Assembly (NCBI GenBank): GCA_025210655.1
Contig: JAOARG010000031.1
Coordinates: 1 to 64,000 of the forward strand
Source: Bacillota bacterium
GTDB taxonomy: Bacteria > Bacillota > Clostridia > Peptostreptococcales > Acidaminobacteraceae
Direction: 5' to 3'
Length of the DNA: 64,000 nucleotides
In this document: one piece after another, positions 27,573 through 35,097 of the stretch
Position numbering within the stretch: the first letter of the stretch is position 1
Layout of the letters: the number at the start of each line of letters is the position of its first letter
Program-made: the position numbers and the translations under genes
Notes under the pieces: model-generated
What the model saw: the letters and a program-made list of their open reading frames with translations, nothing else
What the model was told of the DNA's origin: nothing
Databases searched by the model: none

Positions 27573-27800
27573 ATGAAGAACGTATTAGTGTATACAAGTA
27601 ATACATGTGGATACTGTCATGAAGTAAAGAAATATCTTGATGAAATTGGTGTTTCTTTTGAAGAAAAGAATGTATCTACAGATATGGAAGCTAGAAAAGA
27701 GCTTATGTCTAAAGGTTTCATGGGAGTTCCTGTTATAGTAATAGATGAAGAATATGTACAGGGATTTGATAAGCCTAAGTTAGATGAATTATTAAAATAA
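27573..27800 (+). CDS. glutaredoxin-like protein (CGYC)
   Basis: The 75-aa thioredoxin-fold protein has the redox motif [14 protein letters not shown] near residues 11-24, the cis-proline segment GVPVIVID and the C-terminal [11 protein letters not shown]. It belongs to the short glutaredoxin/NrdH-like group of anaerobes, which reduce disulfides or persulfides and may take electrons from thioredoxin reductase. AGGAGG precedes the ATG. Its close placement after the HesB selenoprotein suggests that it reduces the Sec/Cys pair of that protein. Confidence 0.85.
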   Translation: MKNVLVYTSNTCGYCHEVKKYLDEIGVSFEEKNVSTDMEARKELMSKGFMGVPVIVIDEEYVQGFDKPKLDELLK

Positions 27801-27803
27801 TAG

Positions 27804-27842
27804 ATTAAGTCCTGTTTTACAATTGTAGAATAGGGCTTTTTA
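27804..27842 (+). terminator. terminator after glutaredoxin
   Basis: AGTCCTGTTTTAC pairs with GTAGAATAGGGCT through several G-U pairs around a short loop, followed by TTTTTA. Confidence 0.7.
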
Positions 27843-28040
27843 TTGTGCCTAAAATCGCCTAATACTAACTTTGATCGCGCCTAATTGTTGATTTTCAACT
27901 GGCCTAAAGTTGTTTTTATCATTACCTTCCTAGTTGCAGTAGTATAGATGTAAAAATGCTTTTGAACTTAACAATTTTAGGCTAAATTGCTAAGCAATGA
28001 CTTAGGCGCGAATAATAGCTTTAGGCAATCTTAGGCAACT
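27843..28040. repeat. GCCTAA word-hairpin palindrome, copy 2
   Basis: Four GCCTAA words (27847, 27857, 27879, 27902) and four TTAGGC words (27977, 28002, 28021, 28031) form opposing arms. Spacings are nearly mirrored: 10, 22, 23 and 25, 19, 10. The outer words are flanked by ATCGCGCC/GGCGCGA blocks, as in copy 1. It lies between the convergent glutaredoxin and Crp/Fnr genes and touches the stop region of the latter. Confidence 0.8.
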
Positions 28041-28701
28041 ATATAAGCTCTCCCTCAATATCCTCAATATCAAATATCTTAATAATATTCTTATCCATTT
28101 CAATTAGTCCATCACTTTGCATCTTAATAAGTTCTCTAGAAAGAGAAGGTCTTTGTACTCCCATTCTTTCAGCCATTTCTTTTTTACTTATGCCTATTTC
28201 TAAGTAATTGCTCTTTTGTTTTTTATATTCACTAATTAAATAATTACATACTTTTTTTCTGATTGTATCAAGGGAAAGAACCCTGATTTTTTTGTTCATC
28301 ATAAGTAGTCTTTCTGACAGTAAGGTCATATAGTTTGACATTATTTCAGGATTTCTTTTCATCATATTCATTAGGGATTTCTTATTAATGAATAGAACTT
28401 CACAGTCACTTTTAGCAAGTAGATCTACAGGGTATTTGTGAGATTTTGAGAAAAGAATTGCTTCGCCAAAAATGTGATTTTTCTCAAAATGTGTTATTGT
28501 AATTGATTTGCCAGAAGGAAAAATATTAAGAACTTCAATTTTTCCAGAAATGATTACTCCTAAACCGCTACAATCATCTCCTTCGTTAGCAATGTATGAG
28601 TTTTTTGCATATTTCTTAATAGGAAATGATTTAATCATATCCTCAACTTCTGTTTGTTCGATATTTTTAAATAATTGACTATTTTTCAAAGAAATCACCA
28701 T
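28039..28701 (-). CDS. Crp/Fnr-family regulator, probably HcpR-like
   Basis: The 220-aa protein has a cyclic-nucleotide-binding-type sensor domain (NSYIANEGDDCSGLGVIISG onward, about residues 10-120), a dimerisation helix and a winged HTH (GISKKEMAERMGVQRPSLSREL, near 170-190). No Fnr-type cysteine cluster is visible. It is divergent from a ferredoxin gene and close to hcp, the setting of HcpR, which controls nitrosative-stress genes in anaerobes. A palindrome in the shared promoter region is the likely operator. Confidence 0.8.
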   Translation of the reverse strand: MVISLKNSQLFKNIEQTEVEDMIKSFPIKKYAKNSYIANEGDDCSGLGVIISGKIEVLNIFPSGKSITITHFEKNHIFGEAILFSKSHKYPVDLLAKSDCEVLFINKKSLMNMMKRNPEIMSNYMTLLSERLLMMNKKIRVLSLDTIRKKVCNYLISEYKKQKSNYLEIGISKKEMAERMGVQRPSLSRELIKMQSDGLIEMDKNIIKIFDIEDIEGELI

Positions 28702-28713
28702 CCAATTAAATTT

Positions 28714-28727
28714 GTAACATATGTTAC
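28714..28727. promoter_or_regulatory. candidate Crp/Fnr-type operator
   Basis: GTAACATATGTTAC is a perfect 14-base palindrome in the gap between the divergent regulator and ferredoxin genes, 13 bases from the regulator's start codon. Its shape (5-base arms with a 4-base centre) is that of a Crp/Fnr-family site. Autoregulation and control of the ferredoxin gene are likely by position. Confidence 0.65.
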
Positions 28728-28807
28728 GTACATTATATCAGAAAGAAGGTATAGTATAAGTAGAAAATGATGATTAGTGATCTTTAAATATATAGGAGGT
28801 ATTTGTT

Positions 28808-29527
28808 ATGAAAAGAAAAATTATAAGTATTGATGAGAGTAAGTGTAATGGATGTAGACTTTGTGTAGATGCATGTCATGAAGGTGCAATAGAAATGGTT
28901 AATGGAAAGGCAAAACTTATTAGTGATATTTACTGTGATGGATTAGGGGATTGTTTACCGGCATGTCCTACTGGAGCTATTGAGATTATTGAGAGGGAAG
29001 CAGGAGCATATTCTCAGGAAGCAGTTGATGAACTTCTTGAAAGTAAGAAGAAGCCTACTCATGGTCACGGTGGAGGATGTCCAGGAAGTAGACAGATGAC
29101 AATCCAAAGAGATAATGTTGAAAGAAATGAAGAGCCTAAGGAAGTAAAATCAAGTGGATCTGCAATGTCAAATCTTACAAATTGGCCGATACAGATGAAA
29201 CTTATAAATCCTAATGCAGAGTATTTAAATGGGGCTAATCTTATGGTTGCGGCAGACTGTACTGCTTTCACATATGCTCAGTTTAATGATGAATTGAAAG
29301 ACCATATACTAGTTATAGCTTGTCCAAAATTAGATGATAATCAATTTAATTTGGAAAAATTGAAAATGATACTTGAAAACAATGATATAAAATCAATCAA
29401 AGTATTAAGGATGGAAGTGCCTTGTTGTACGGGAATTGTAAATGCTGTTAAGAAAGCCATGTTAGATACGGGTAAGATTGTTCAGTATAATGAGATTACT
29501 ATTGGTATTGATGGTAAGGTTAGATAA
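28808..29527 (+). CDS. 4Fe-4S ferredoxin-type protein of the hcp locus
   Basis: The 239-aa protein begins with two ferredoxin motifs: CNGCRLCVDACHEGAI (residues about 15-30) and CDGLGDCLPACPTGAI (about 44-59). The second has an extended CxxxxxC spacing. A His/Gly-rich linker (THGHGGGCPGSR) follows. The C-terminal domain has further cysteines (AADCTAF, IACPKLD, EVPCCTGI). Such proteins occur beside hcp in clostridia and may pass electrons to the hybrid-cluster protein. AGGAGG precedes the ATG. Confidence 0.82.
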   Translation: MKRKIISIDESKCNGCRLCVDACHEGAIEMVNGKAKLISDIYCDGLGDCLPACPTGAIEIIEREAGAYSQEAVDELLESKKKPTHGHGGGCPGSRQMTIQRDNVERNEEPKEVKSSGSAMSNLTNWPIQMKLINPNAEYLNGANLMVAADCTAFTYAQFNDELKDHILVIACPKLDDNQFNLEKLKMILENNDIKSIKVLRMEVPCCTGIVNAVKKAMLDTGKIVQYNEITIGIDGKVR

Positions 29528-29540
29528 ATAGATTTTTAAG

Positions 29541-29565
29541 GCCGCCCTTTTTGGGTGGTTTTTTT
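29541..29565 (+). terminator. terminator of ferredoxin gene
   Basis: CCGCCC and GGGTGG pair around TTTTT and are followed by seven T. Confidence 0.85.
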
Positions 29566-29735
29566 CCGCTGAAAAGGGGAATCGCACAGTTTCTGTGCTA
29601 GGTGAATCAGTTTTCTAAAGAAAACTTAGGTGAAGGGTAAGAGCAAAGACCTAAAAGAGTAGCTAAAAAAGTTTTTTATGCCCTTCCCATTCCCCCTTTT
29701 CCCCTTCAAAGCACCAGCTTTGAAATTCCCCTATT
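29566..29735. repeat. GGNGAA word-hairpin element, tandem copy 1
   Basis: This is the first of two direct copies of about 170 bases. The left arm has GGGGAATC (29576), GGTGAATC (29601) and GGTGAAGG (29629), with hairpins GCACAG-TTT-CTGTGC and AGTTTTC-TAAA-GAAAACT between them. The right arm has matching TTCCCC words and a hairpin AAAGC-ACCA-GCTTT. No reading frame spans it. Confidence 0.75.
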
Positions 29736-29908
29736 CCGCTGAAAAGGAGAATCCCACAGTTACTGTGCTAGGAGAATCAGTTTTCTATAGAAAACTTAGG
29801 TGAATGGGAAGGACTAAGACCCAAACCAATAGCTTAAAAGGTTCTTACGTTCTTCCCATTCACCTTTTCTCCTTCAAAGCATCAACTTTGAAATTCCCCT
29901 GTTCTGCT
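29736..29908. repeat. GGNGAA word-hairpin element, tandem copy 2
   Basis: This copy repeats the first at about 80% identity. The inner arms pair better here: GGTGAATGGGAAGGAC on the left with GTTCTTCCCATTCACC on the right. The hairpins CACAGT-TA-CTGTG, AGTTTTC-TATA-GAAAACT and CAAAG-CATCAA-CTTTG are kept although their loops differ. It ends about 90 bases before hcp. Confidence 0.75.
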
Positions 29909-29998
29909 AAATAATATTTGTTTCAATAAGTAAAGTTCAGGATAAATAAATACTGAGAAGAAAAATTTTGATCTAATTATTTTAGGAGGTATGTAAAA

Positions 29999-31651
29999 AT
30001 GGATAATAAAATGTTCTGTTTTCAGTGCCAAGAAACTGCAAAAAATCAAGGCTGTACTGTAAGGGGTGTCTGTGGAAAGAGTGATGTGGTAGCTAATGTC
30101 CAGGATGTCCTTATTTATAGCTTGAAGGGATTATCTTATTTTAATCATATTGCTCGACAAAATAAGTTGAATGATAAAGAAGCGGATAAACTTATTTTGG
30201 ATGGATTATTTACAACTATAACAAATGCTAACTTTGATGAAGAGGTTATTTCTGAAAAAATTTACAAGGTTCTTGAAAAAAGAGATGAAGTAAGAGCTAA
30301 ACTTGAGTCAAAGGGTATTGAAATTGAGAAATACATACATGATTCAGCTACTTTCGCTGTGGGTACAATCGAAGGAGTAAAAGAACTTGCTCCTAAGGTA
30401 GGGGTTCTTTCAACAGCTGATGAGGATGCTAGATCACTTAGAGAGCTTACAATCTATGGCCTTAAAGGTATGGCTGCTTATGCAGATCATGCTTTAAATC
30501 TTGGATATCACCATGATAATATTTCTGAGTTTATAGAAGAGGCATTAATAGCTACTACAAAGGATTTAACAGTAGCTCAACTTGTAGAATTAGTTCTTAA
30601 GACTGGTGAGTATGGTGTTAAAGCTATGGCCCTTTTAGATGAAGCCAATACTTCAACTTATGGAAATCCTGAGATTACTAAGGTTAATATTGGGGTTGGT
30701 GCTAATCCTGGTATTCTTATCAGTGGTCATGATCTAAAAGATATGGAAGAATTGTTAGAGCAAACTGCTGGAACTGGTGTTGACGTTTATACCCATAGTG
30801 AAATGCTTCCAGCTAACTACTATCCTAAGTTTAAAAAATATGATCATTTTGTAGGAAATTATGGTGGGTCTTGGTGGCATCAAAACAAAGAATTTGCATC
30901 ATTTAATGGACCAATTTTAATGACTACAAACTGTATTACTCCTGTTAAGGATGCATATAAAGATAGAATGTTTACTACAGGTTCTGCAGGATATCCTGGT
31001 CTTAAGCATATTCCTGAAAGGGAAGAAGGAGCTAAGAAAGACTTTAGCGAAATTATTGAAATGGCTAAATCTTGCGAAGCACCGATTGAACTTGAAAAAG
31101 GTGAAATAGTTGGTGGTTTTGCCCATAATCAGGTAATGGCTTTAGCTGACAAAGTAGTAGATGCTGTTAAGAGTGGAGCTATTAAGAAGTTTTTTGTAAT
31201 GGGTGGCTGTGACGGAAGAATGAAGGACAGACAGTATTATACTGATTTTGCAAAGGCTCTTCCAAAGGATACTATTATCTTAACAGCTGGTTGTGCTAAA
31301 TATAGATATAATAAGTTAGATCTTGGGGATATCGGCGGTATTCCTAGAGTTCTTGATGCTGGTCAGTGTAATGACTCATATTCACTTGCTGTGATAGCAC
31401 TTAAACTTCAGGAAGTGTTTGAGCTGGATGATATTAATGAATTACCTATAGCCTTCAATATAGCTTGGTATGAGCAAAAGGCAGTTATAGTTTTATTAGC
31501 TCTACTTTCACTAGGTGTTAAGAATATACACCTTGGCCCAACAGTACCTGCATTCCTTTCTGCAAATGTTCTTGATGTATTAATCAAGGAATTTGGAATA
31601 TCAGGAATTTCTACTGTTGAAGCTGATGTAGAGAAGTTGATGAAGTTATAG
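29999..31651 (+). CDS. hcp: hybrid-cluster protein (hydroxylamine reductase)
   Basis: The 550-aa protein starts with the class I Hcp cysteine motif [21 protein letters not shown] for its [4Fe-4S] cluster. Hybrid-cluster ligands appear later in [23 protein letters not shown] and [10 protein letters not shown], with the glutamate in YEQKAV. Hcp reduces hydroxylamine in vitro and is thought to act as a nitric oxide reductase in vivo. With the ferredoxin and Crp/Fnr regulator it forms a nitrosative-stress locus. AGGAGG lies upstream. Confidence 0.96.
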   Translation: MDNKMFCFQCQETAKNQGCTVRGVCGKSDVVANVQDVLIYSLKGLSYFNHIARQNKLNDKEADKLILDGLFTTITNANFDEEVISEKIYKVLEKRDEVRAKLESKGIEIEKYIHDSATFAVGTIEGVKELAPKVGVLSTADEDARSLRELTIYGLKGMAAYADHALNLGYHHDNISEFIEEALIATTKDLTVAQLVELVLKTGEYGVKAMALLDEANTSTYGNPEITKVNIGVGANPGILISGHDLKDMEELLEQTAGTGVDVYTHSEMLPANYYPKFKKYDHFVGNYGGSWWHQNKEFASFNGPILMTTNCITPVKDAYKDRMFTTGSAGYPGLKHIPEREEGAKKDFSEIIEMAKSCEAPIELEKGEIVGGFAHNQVMALADKVVDAVKSGAIKKFFVMGGCDGRMKDRQYYTDFAKALPKDTIILTAGCAKYRYNKLDLGDIGGIPRVLDAGQCNDSYSLAVIALKLQEVFELDDINELPIAFNIAWYEQKAVIVLLALLSLGVKNIHLGPTVPAFLSANVLDVLIKEFGISGISTVEADVEKLMKL

Positions 31652-31663
31652 AATAAAATAGAA

Positions 31664-31692
31664 AGAATCCTCAATATGAGGATTCTTTTTTA
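31664..31692 (+). terminator. terminator of hcp
   Basis: AGAATCCTC and GAGGATTCT form a perfect 9-bp stem around AATAT, followed by TTTTTTA. It lies between hcp and a convergent response-regulator gene. Confidence 0.9.
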
Positions 31693-31697
31693 TTTTA

Positions 31698-32072
31698 TTA
31701 AAGTCCTAAAGCTATTTCATGGTCTATTCTATCAAGTTCGTATACAACTGATTTCACTTCAAAGGGTTTTACGATAAATCCACGGGCTCCTTTTTTTATT
31801 GCATTCATAATAAAGTCAGGTCTACCCATTGCTGAACATACAATAATGTGGGCATGGGGATCTAGCTTTATAATCTGCTCTATTGCAGAAATACCATCAA
31901 GATAGGGCATGGTGATATCCATGGTTACCATATCTGGTTTTAGAGATTTATACTTTTCAATTGCTTCATAGCCATCGGAAGCTTCTCCAATCACTTGGTG
32001 ATTTAAACTAATCAATATATTTTTAAGAGTCATCCTCATAAATGCGGAATCATCAGCAATTAATATTCTCAT
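31698..32072 (-). CDS. cheY: CheY-like single-domain response regulator
   Basis: The 124-aa receiver domain has the acidic pair in LIADDSAFM, the phospho-acceptor aspartate in MVTMDITMPYLDG (near residue 54), VCSAMG with the conserved T/S replaced by Ser-Ala, and the lysine in FIVKPFE. No output domain is attached, as in CheY. I chose the ATG at 32072 with AGGAGGT upstream; the longer frame adds 37 unconserved residues. No other chemotaxis core gene is adjacent, although a chemoreceptor lies at 48 kb. Confidence 0.85.
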   Translation of the reverse strand: MRILIADDSAFMRMTLKNILISLNHQVIGEASDGYEAIEKYKSLKPDMVTMDITMPYLDGISAIEQIIKLDPHAHIIVCSAMGRPDFIMNAIKKGARGFIVKPFEVKSVVYELDRIDHEIALGL

Positions 32073-32166
32073 AATACCTCCTGTATAAATAAAAGCTGTA
32101 TAGCTAGTTAATACCCAAAAATAATGGATATAAATACTATAGAGTGTTTTTATTCTCGTTAAGTAT

Positions 32167-32228
32167 TTGACAAAGGATTGCAAGTAAGGTATTATGATAA
32201 AAAATACCCCCTCCCAAGAGGGGTTGTA
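32167..32228 (+). promoter_or_regulatory. promoter plus candidate CstR operator of the persulfide-handling gene
   Basis: TTGACA (32167-32172) and TATTAT (32190-32195) with a 17-base spacer form a good promoter. ACCCC-CTCCCAAGA-GGGGT (32206-32224) lies just after the -10 box, within ATAC...GTAT flanks. It closely resembles the site at 27201. Repression by the CsoR-family protein encoded downstream at 34787 is proposed. Confidence 0.6.
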
Positions 32229-32241
32229 TAAGGAGGCTCTT

Positions 32242-34722
32242 ATGTCAAAAAAAATTTTAATAGTTGGTGGAGTAGCAGGTGGAGCGAGTGCTGCTGCGAG
32301 ACTTAGAAGAAATGATGAAAATGCTGAAATAATAATGTTTGAAAAGGGAGACTATATTTCTTTTGCAAACTGTGGATTACCATATTATATTGGTGAGACT
32401 ATAGAGGAAAGGGATGCGTTACTTGTACAGACCCCGGAGGGCATGGGTAAAAGATTCAATATTGATATTAGGGTGAAAAATGAAGTAATTAAGATTAATA
32501 AGGAAGAAAAATATGTAGAAGTAAAGAATCTAAATACGGAAGAGATTTATAGGGAGTCATATGATAAATTGATACTTTCTCCTGGTTCAACTCCACTTAA
32601 GCCACCTATTCCAGGCATAGAAAATTCAAGAATTTTTTCCCTGTGGAATATACCGGATACAGACAGAATTAAAGGTTATGTTGACAATAATAAGCCGGAG
32701 TCTGCTGTAGTTGTTGGGGGAGGTTTTATAGGAATTGAGATGGTTGAAAATCTCCATGATAGGGGTTTAAATGTATCATTAGTTGAAATGCTTGACCAAG
32801 TTATGGCACCTGTTGATTATGAAATGGCACAGGTACTTCATAGACATATTACTTCAAAAAATGTTGATTTAAATTTAAATGATGGTGTTAAGTCATTTGA
32901 GGATAAGGGCGGAAAAGTTATTGTACATCTTCAAAGTGGCAAGAAAATTGAGACTGATATGGTTATCTTGTCTATAGGTATAAAACCACAATCAGATTTA
33001 GCAAAGGATGCTGGACTTGAGGTGAATAGCCGTGGTGGAATAATTGTTGATGATAGAATGAAGACTAGTGATGATGATATATATGCAGTAGGAGATGCTA
33101 TAGAGGTTGAAGACTTTAACACTAAAGAAAAAACAATGGTGCCCCTTGCCGGTCCTGCAAATAAGCAGGGAAGAATAGTTGCCAATGTAATTGCAGGTCA
33201 GGATGATAGATATTATGGAACTCAAGGTACATCAATAGCTAAAGTGTTTGATATGACTGTTGCATCAACAGGTCTTAATGAAAAGACATTGATTAAGAGT
33301 GGTAAGATAAAGGGCAAGGATTATCAGCTTTCTATCATACATTCTAAATCCCATGCAGGATATTATCCAGGTGCAATACCTATGGCAATAAAGTTAATAT
33401 TTGATTTAGATGGAAAAGTTCTGGGATCTCAGATAGTTGGTTATGATGGTGTTGATAAGAGAATCGATGTAATTGCAACTTCAATAAGATTTGGAGCTAC
33501 TGTAAATGATTTGACCAGACTTGAACTTGCATATGCTCCACCATTTTCATCGGCAAAAGATCCTGTTAACATGGCAGGTTTTACAGCTGAGAATATTCTT
33601 AATGGAAAGATAAAGCTTGTATCTTGGGATGATTTAGAGAAGTTTGATGATAAGGATACAATAATCCTTGATGTAAGGGAAGGTATTGAAAGGGAACTTG
33701 GATATATTGAAAACTCTTTAAATATACCTCTTGATGAGTTGAGGGATAGACTAGGTGAATTAGATAAGGATAAAAATATTATTGTATACTGCGCAATTGG
33801 CCTCAGGGGATATGTAGGAGCTAGAATCCTTATGCAAAATGGATTTGAAAAAGTATATAACTTCAGTGGTGGATACACAACATATTCTTGTATATTCTGT
33901 CAAGATGATCCTGCAATGTGCGGTGGTGTAGAGTGCCAAGGTGAAATAAATTTTAATGATGATGGAGAGCCGGAGATGGATGTAATAGCAGATACGGGAA
34001 ATCGATATAATTTAAATGCATGTGGACTACAATGTCCTGGACCAATAATGCAGGTATATAAGCGAATGGAAGAAATGGTTCCTGGGGATGTTCTTGAAGT
34101 TAAGGCTACTGATCCTGGATTTGTTAATGATATTAATGCCTGGGCAAACAAGACAGGTAATATGGTTCTTGAATCTGGTAAAAGAAAAAAAGAGTTCTAT
34201 GCAGTTCTAAGAAAAGGTAAAAAAAAAGTTAGTACTGTAGGAAGACCCTTACCTGATGATAAGACCATGGTAGTTTTCTCAGGGGATTTTGATAAGGCGA
34301 TAGCTACATTCATAATTGCAAATGGAGCAGCGGCTATGGGTAAAAAAGTAACTCTATTCTTTACATTCTGGGGACTTAATATTCTTAGAAAGCATGAAAA
34401 GGTATCGGTTAAGAAGAATATGTTAGAAAGAATGTTTTCTTCAATGCTTCCTAGGGGAACTAAGAAGCTTAAGATGTCCAATATGAATATGATGGGAATG
34501 GGTCCAAAGATGATTAGAAAGGTAATGGAGATAAATAATGTTGATTCTCTTGAGAGTCTTATGAGCCAAGCCATTGATAATGGAGTAAGAATTGTTGCTT
34601 GTAATATGTCAATGGACCTTATGGGGATAAAACAAGAAGAATTAATTGATGGTGTTGAAATCGGCGGGGTTGCTTCCTATCTTGAGTCAGCTGAGGATTC
34701 AAATGTAAATCTATTCATTTAA
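32242..34722 (+). CDS. CoA-disulfide reductase fused to rhodanese, TusA and DsrE-like domains
   Basis: The 826-aa protein has four parts. Residues about 1-450 are an FAD/NAD(P)H disulfide reductase with the single active Cys in SFANCGLPYYIGE. Residues about 455-550 are a rhodanese with Cys in VYCAIGLRGYVGA. Residues about 590-660 are a TusA domain (NACGLQCPGPIMQ). The C-terminus is DsrE/F/H-like (MVVFSGDFDKAIATFIIANG, then GMGPKMIRKVM). Together these move and reduce persulfide sulfur. I start at the ATG at 32242 with AAGGAGG; an earlier ATG at 32194 lies within the promoter/operator. Confidence 0.92.
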   Translation: MSKKILIVGGVAGGASAAARLRRNDENAEIIMFEKGDYISFANCGLPYYIGETIEERDALLVQTPEGMGKRFNIDIRVKNEVIKINKEEKYVEVKNLNTEEIYRESYDKLILSPGSTPLKPPIPGIENSRIFSLWNIPDTDRIKGYVDNNKPESAVVVGGGFIGIEMVENLHDRGLNVSLVEMLDQVMAPVDYEMAQVLHRHITSKNVDLNLNDGVKSFEDKGGKVIVHLQSGKKIETDMVILSIGIKPQSDLAKDAGLEVNSRGGIIVDDRMKTSDDDIYAVGDAIEVEDFNTKEKTMVPLAGPANKQGRIVANVIAGQDDRYYGTQGTSIAKVFDMTVASTGLNEKTLIKSGKIKGKDYQLSIIHSKSHAGYYPGAIPMAIKLIFDLDGKVLGSQIVGYDGVDKRIDVIATSIRFGATVNDLTRLELAYAPPFSSAKDPVNMAGFTAENILNGKIKLVSWDDLEKFDDKDTIILDVREGIERELGYIENSLNIPLDELRDRLGELDKDKNIIVYCAIGLRGYVGARILMQNGFEKVYNFSGGYTTYSCIFCQDDPAMCGGVECQGEINFNDDGEPEMDVIADTGNRYNLNACGLQCPGPIMQVYKRMEEMVPGDVLEVKATDPGFVNDINAWANKTGNMVLESGKRKKEFYAVLRKGKKKVSTVGRPLPDDKTMVVFSGDFDKAIATFIIANGAAAMGKKVTLFFTFWGLNILRKHEKVSVKKNMLERMFSSMLPRGTKKLKMSNMNMMGMGPKMIRKVMEINNVDSLESLMSQAIDNGVRIVACNMSMDLMGIKQEELIDGVEIGGVASYLESAEDSNVNLFI

Positions 34723-34786
34723 GCTTTATAAAGTTTATTAAATAGTGTTATAATATAATGGATACTTGGATAAAGGAGCGGTTACA

Positions 34787-35056
34787 ATGGCAAATGAAGC
34801 TTCACAGAAGAAGGTAATTAATAGATTAAAAACGATAAAAGGACATATAGCTGGAATAGAAAAAATGATAGAAGAGGGAAAATGTTGTGATGATGTACTT
34901 GTCCAAATAGCGGCAGTTAAATCTTCTATAAACAAAGTTGGAGTTGTAATTCTTGAGGAATATGCAATGAATTGTCTTTTTGATGATGAGAAAGAAGAAA
35001 TGGACAAGGAACAGATGGAAAAAATCATTAAATCTATTTTGAATTATTCTAAATAA
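34787..35056 (+). CDS. cstR: CsoR-family repressor, CstR-like persulfide sensor
   Basis: The 89-aa all-helical protein matches DUF156/CsoR: VINRLKTIKGHIAGIEKMIE, then Cys33/Cys34 (GKCCDDVLVQIAAVKSSI) and Cys63 (EYAMNCLF). In copper sensors a histidine lies four residues before the last cysteine; here it is Tyr59. Loss of that ligand with both cysteines kept is the CstR pattern, which senses persulfides. It follows the persulfide-handling gene and is its likely repressor. The ATG at 34787 has AAAGGAG upstream. Confidence 0.82.
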   Translation: MANEASQKKVINRLKTIKGHIAGIEKMIEEGKCCDDVLVQIAAVKSSINKVGVVILEEYAMNCLFDDEKEEMDKEQMEKIIKSILNYSK

Positions 35057-35058
35057 AA

Positions 35059-35096
35059 AAGAAAGCCAGAATCCCGTTTGGGATTCTGGCTTATTT
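35059..35096. terminator. bidirectional terminator
   Basis: AAGCCAGAATCCC and GGGATTCTGGCTT form a perfect 13-bp stem around GTTT, with T-runs on both strands, between convergent genes. Confidence 0.92.
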
Positions 35097-35097
35097 T

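Noticed and set aside
29566-29908. CRISPR array
   Set aside because: Only two copies of a 170-base unit with internal hairpins; no short repeats with unique spacers and no cas genes.
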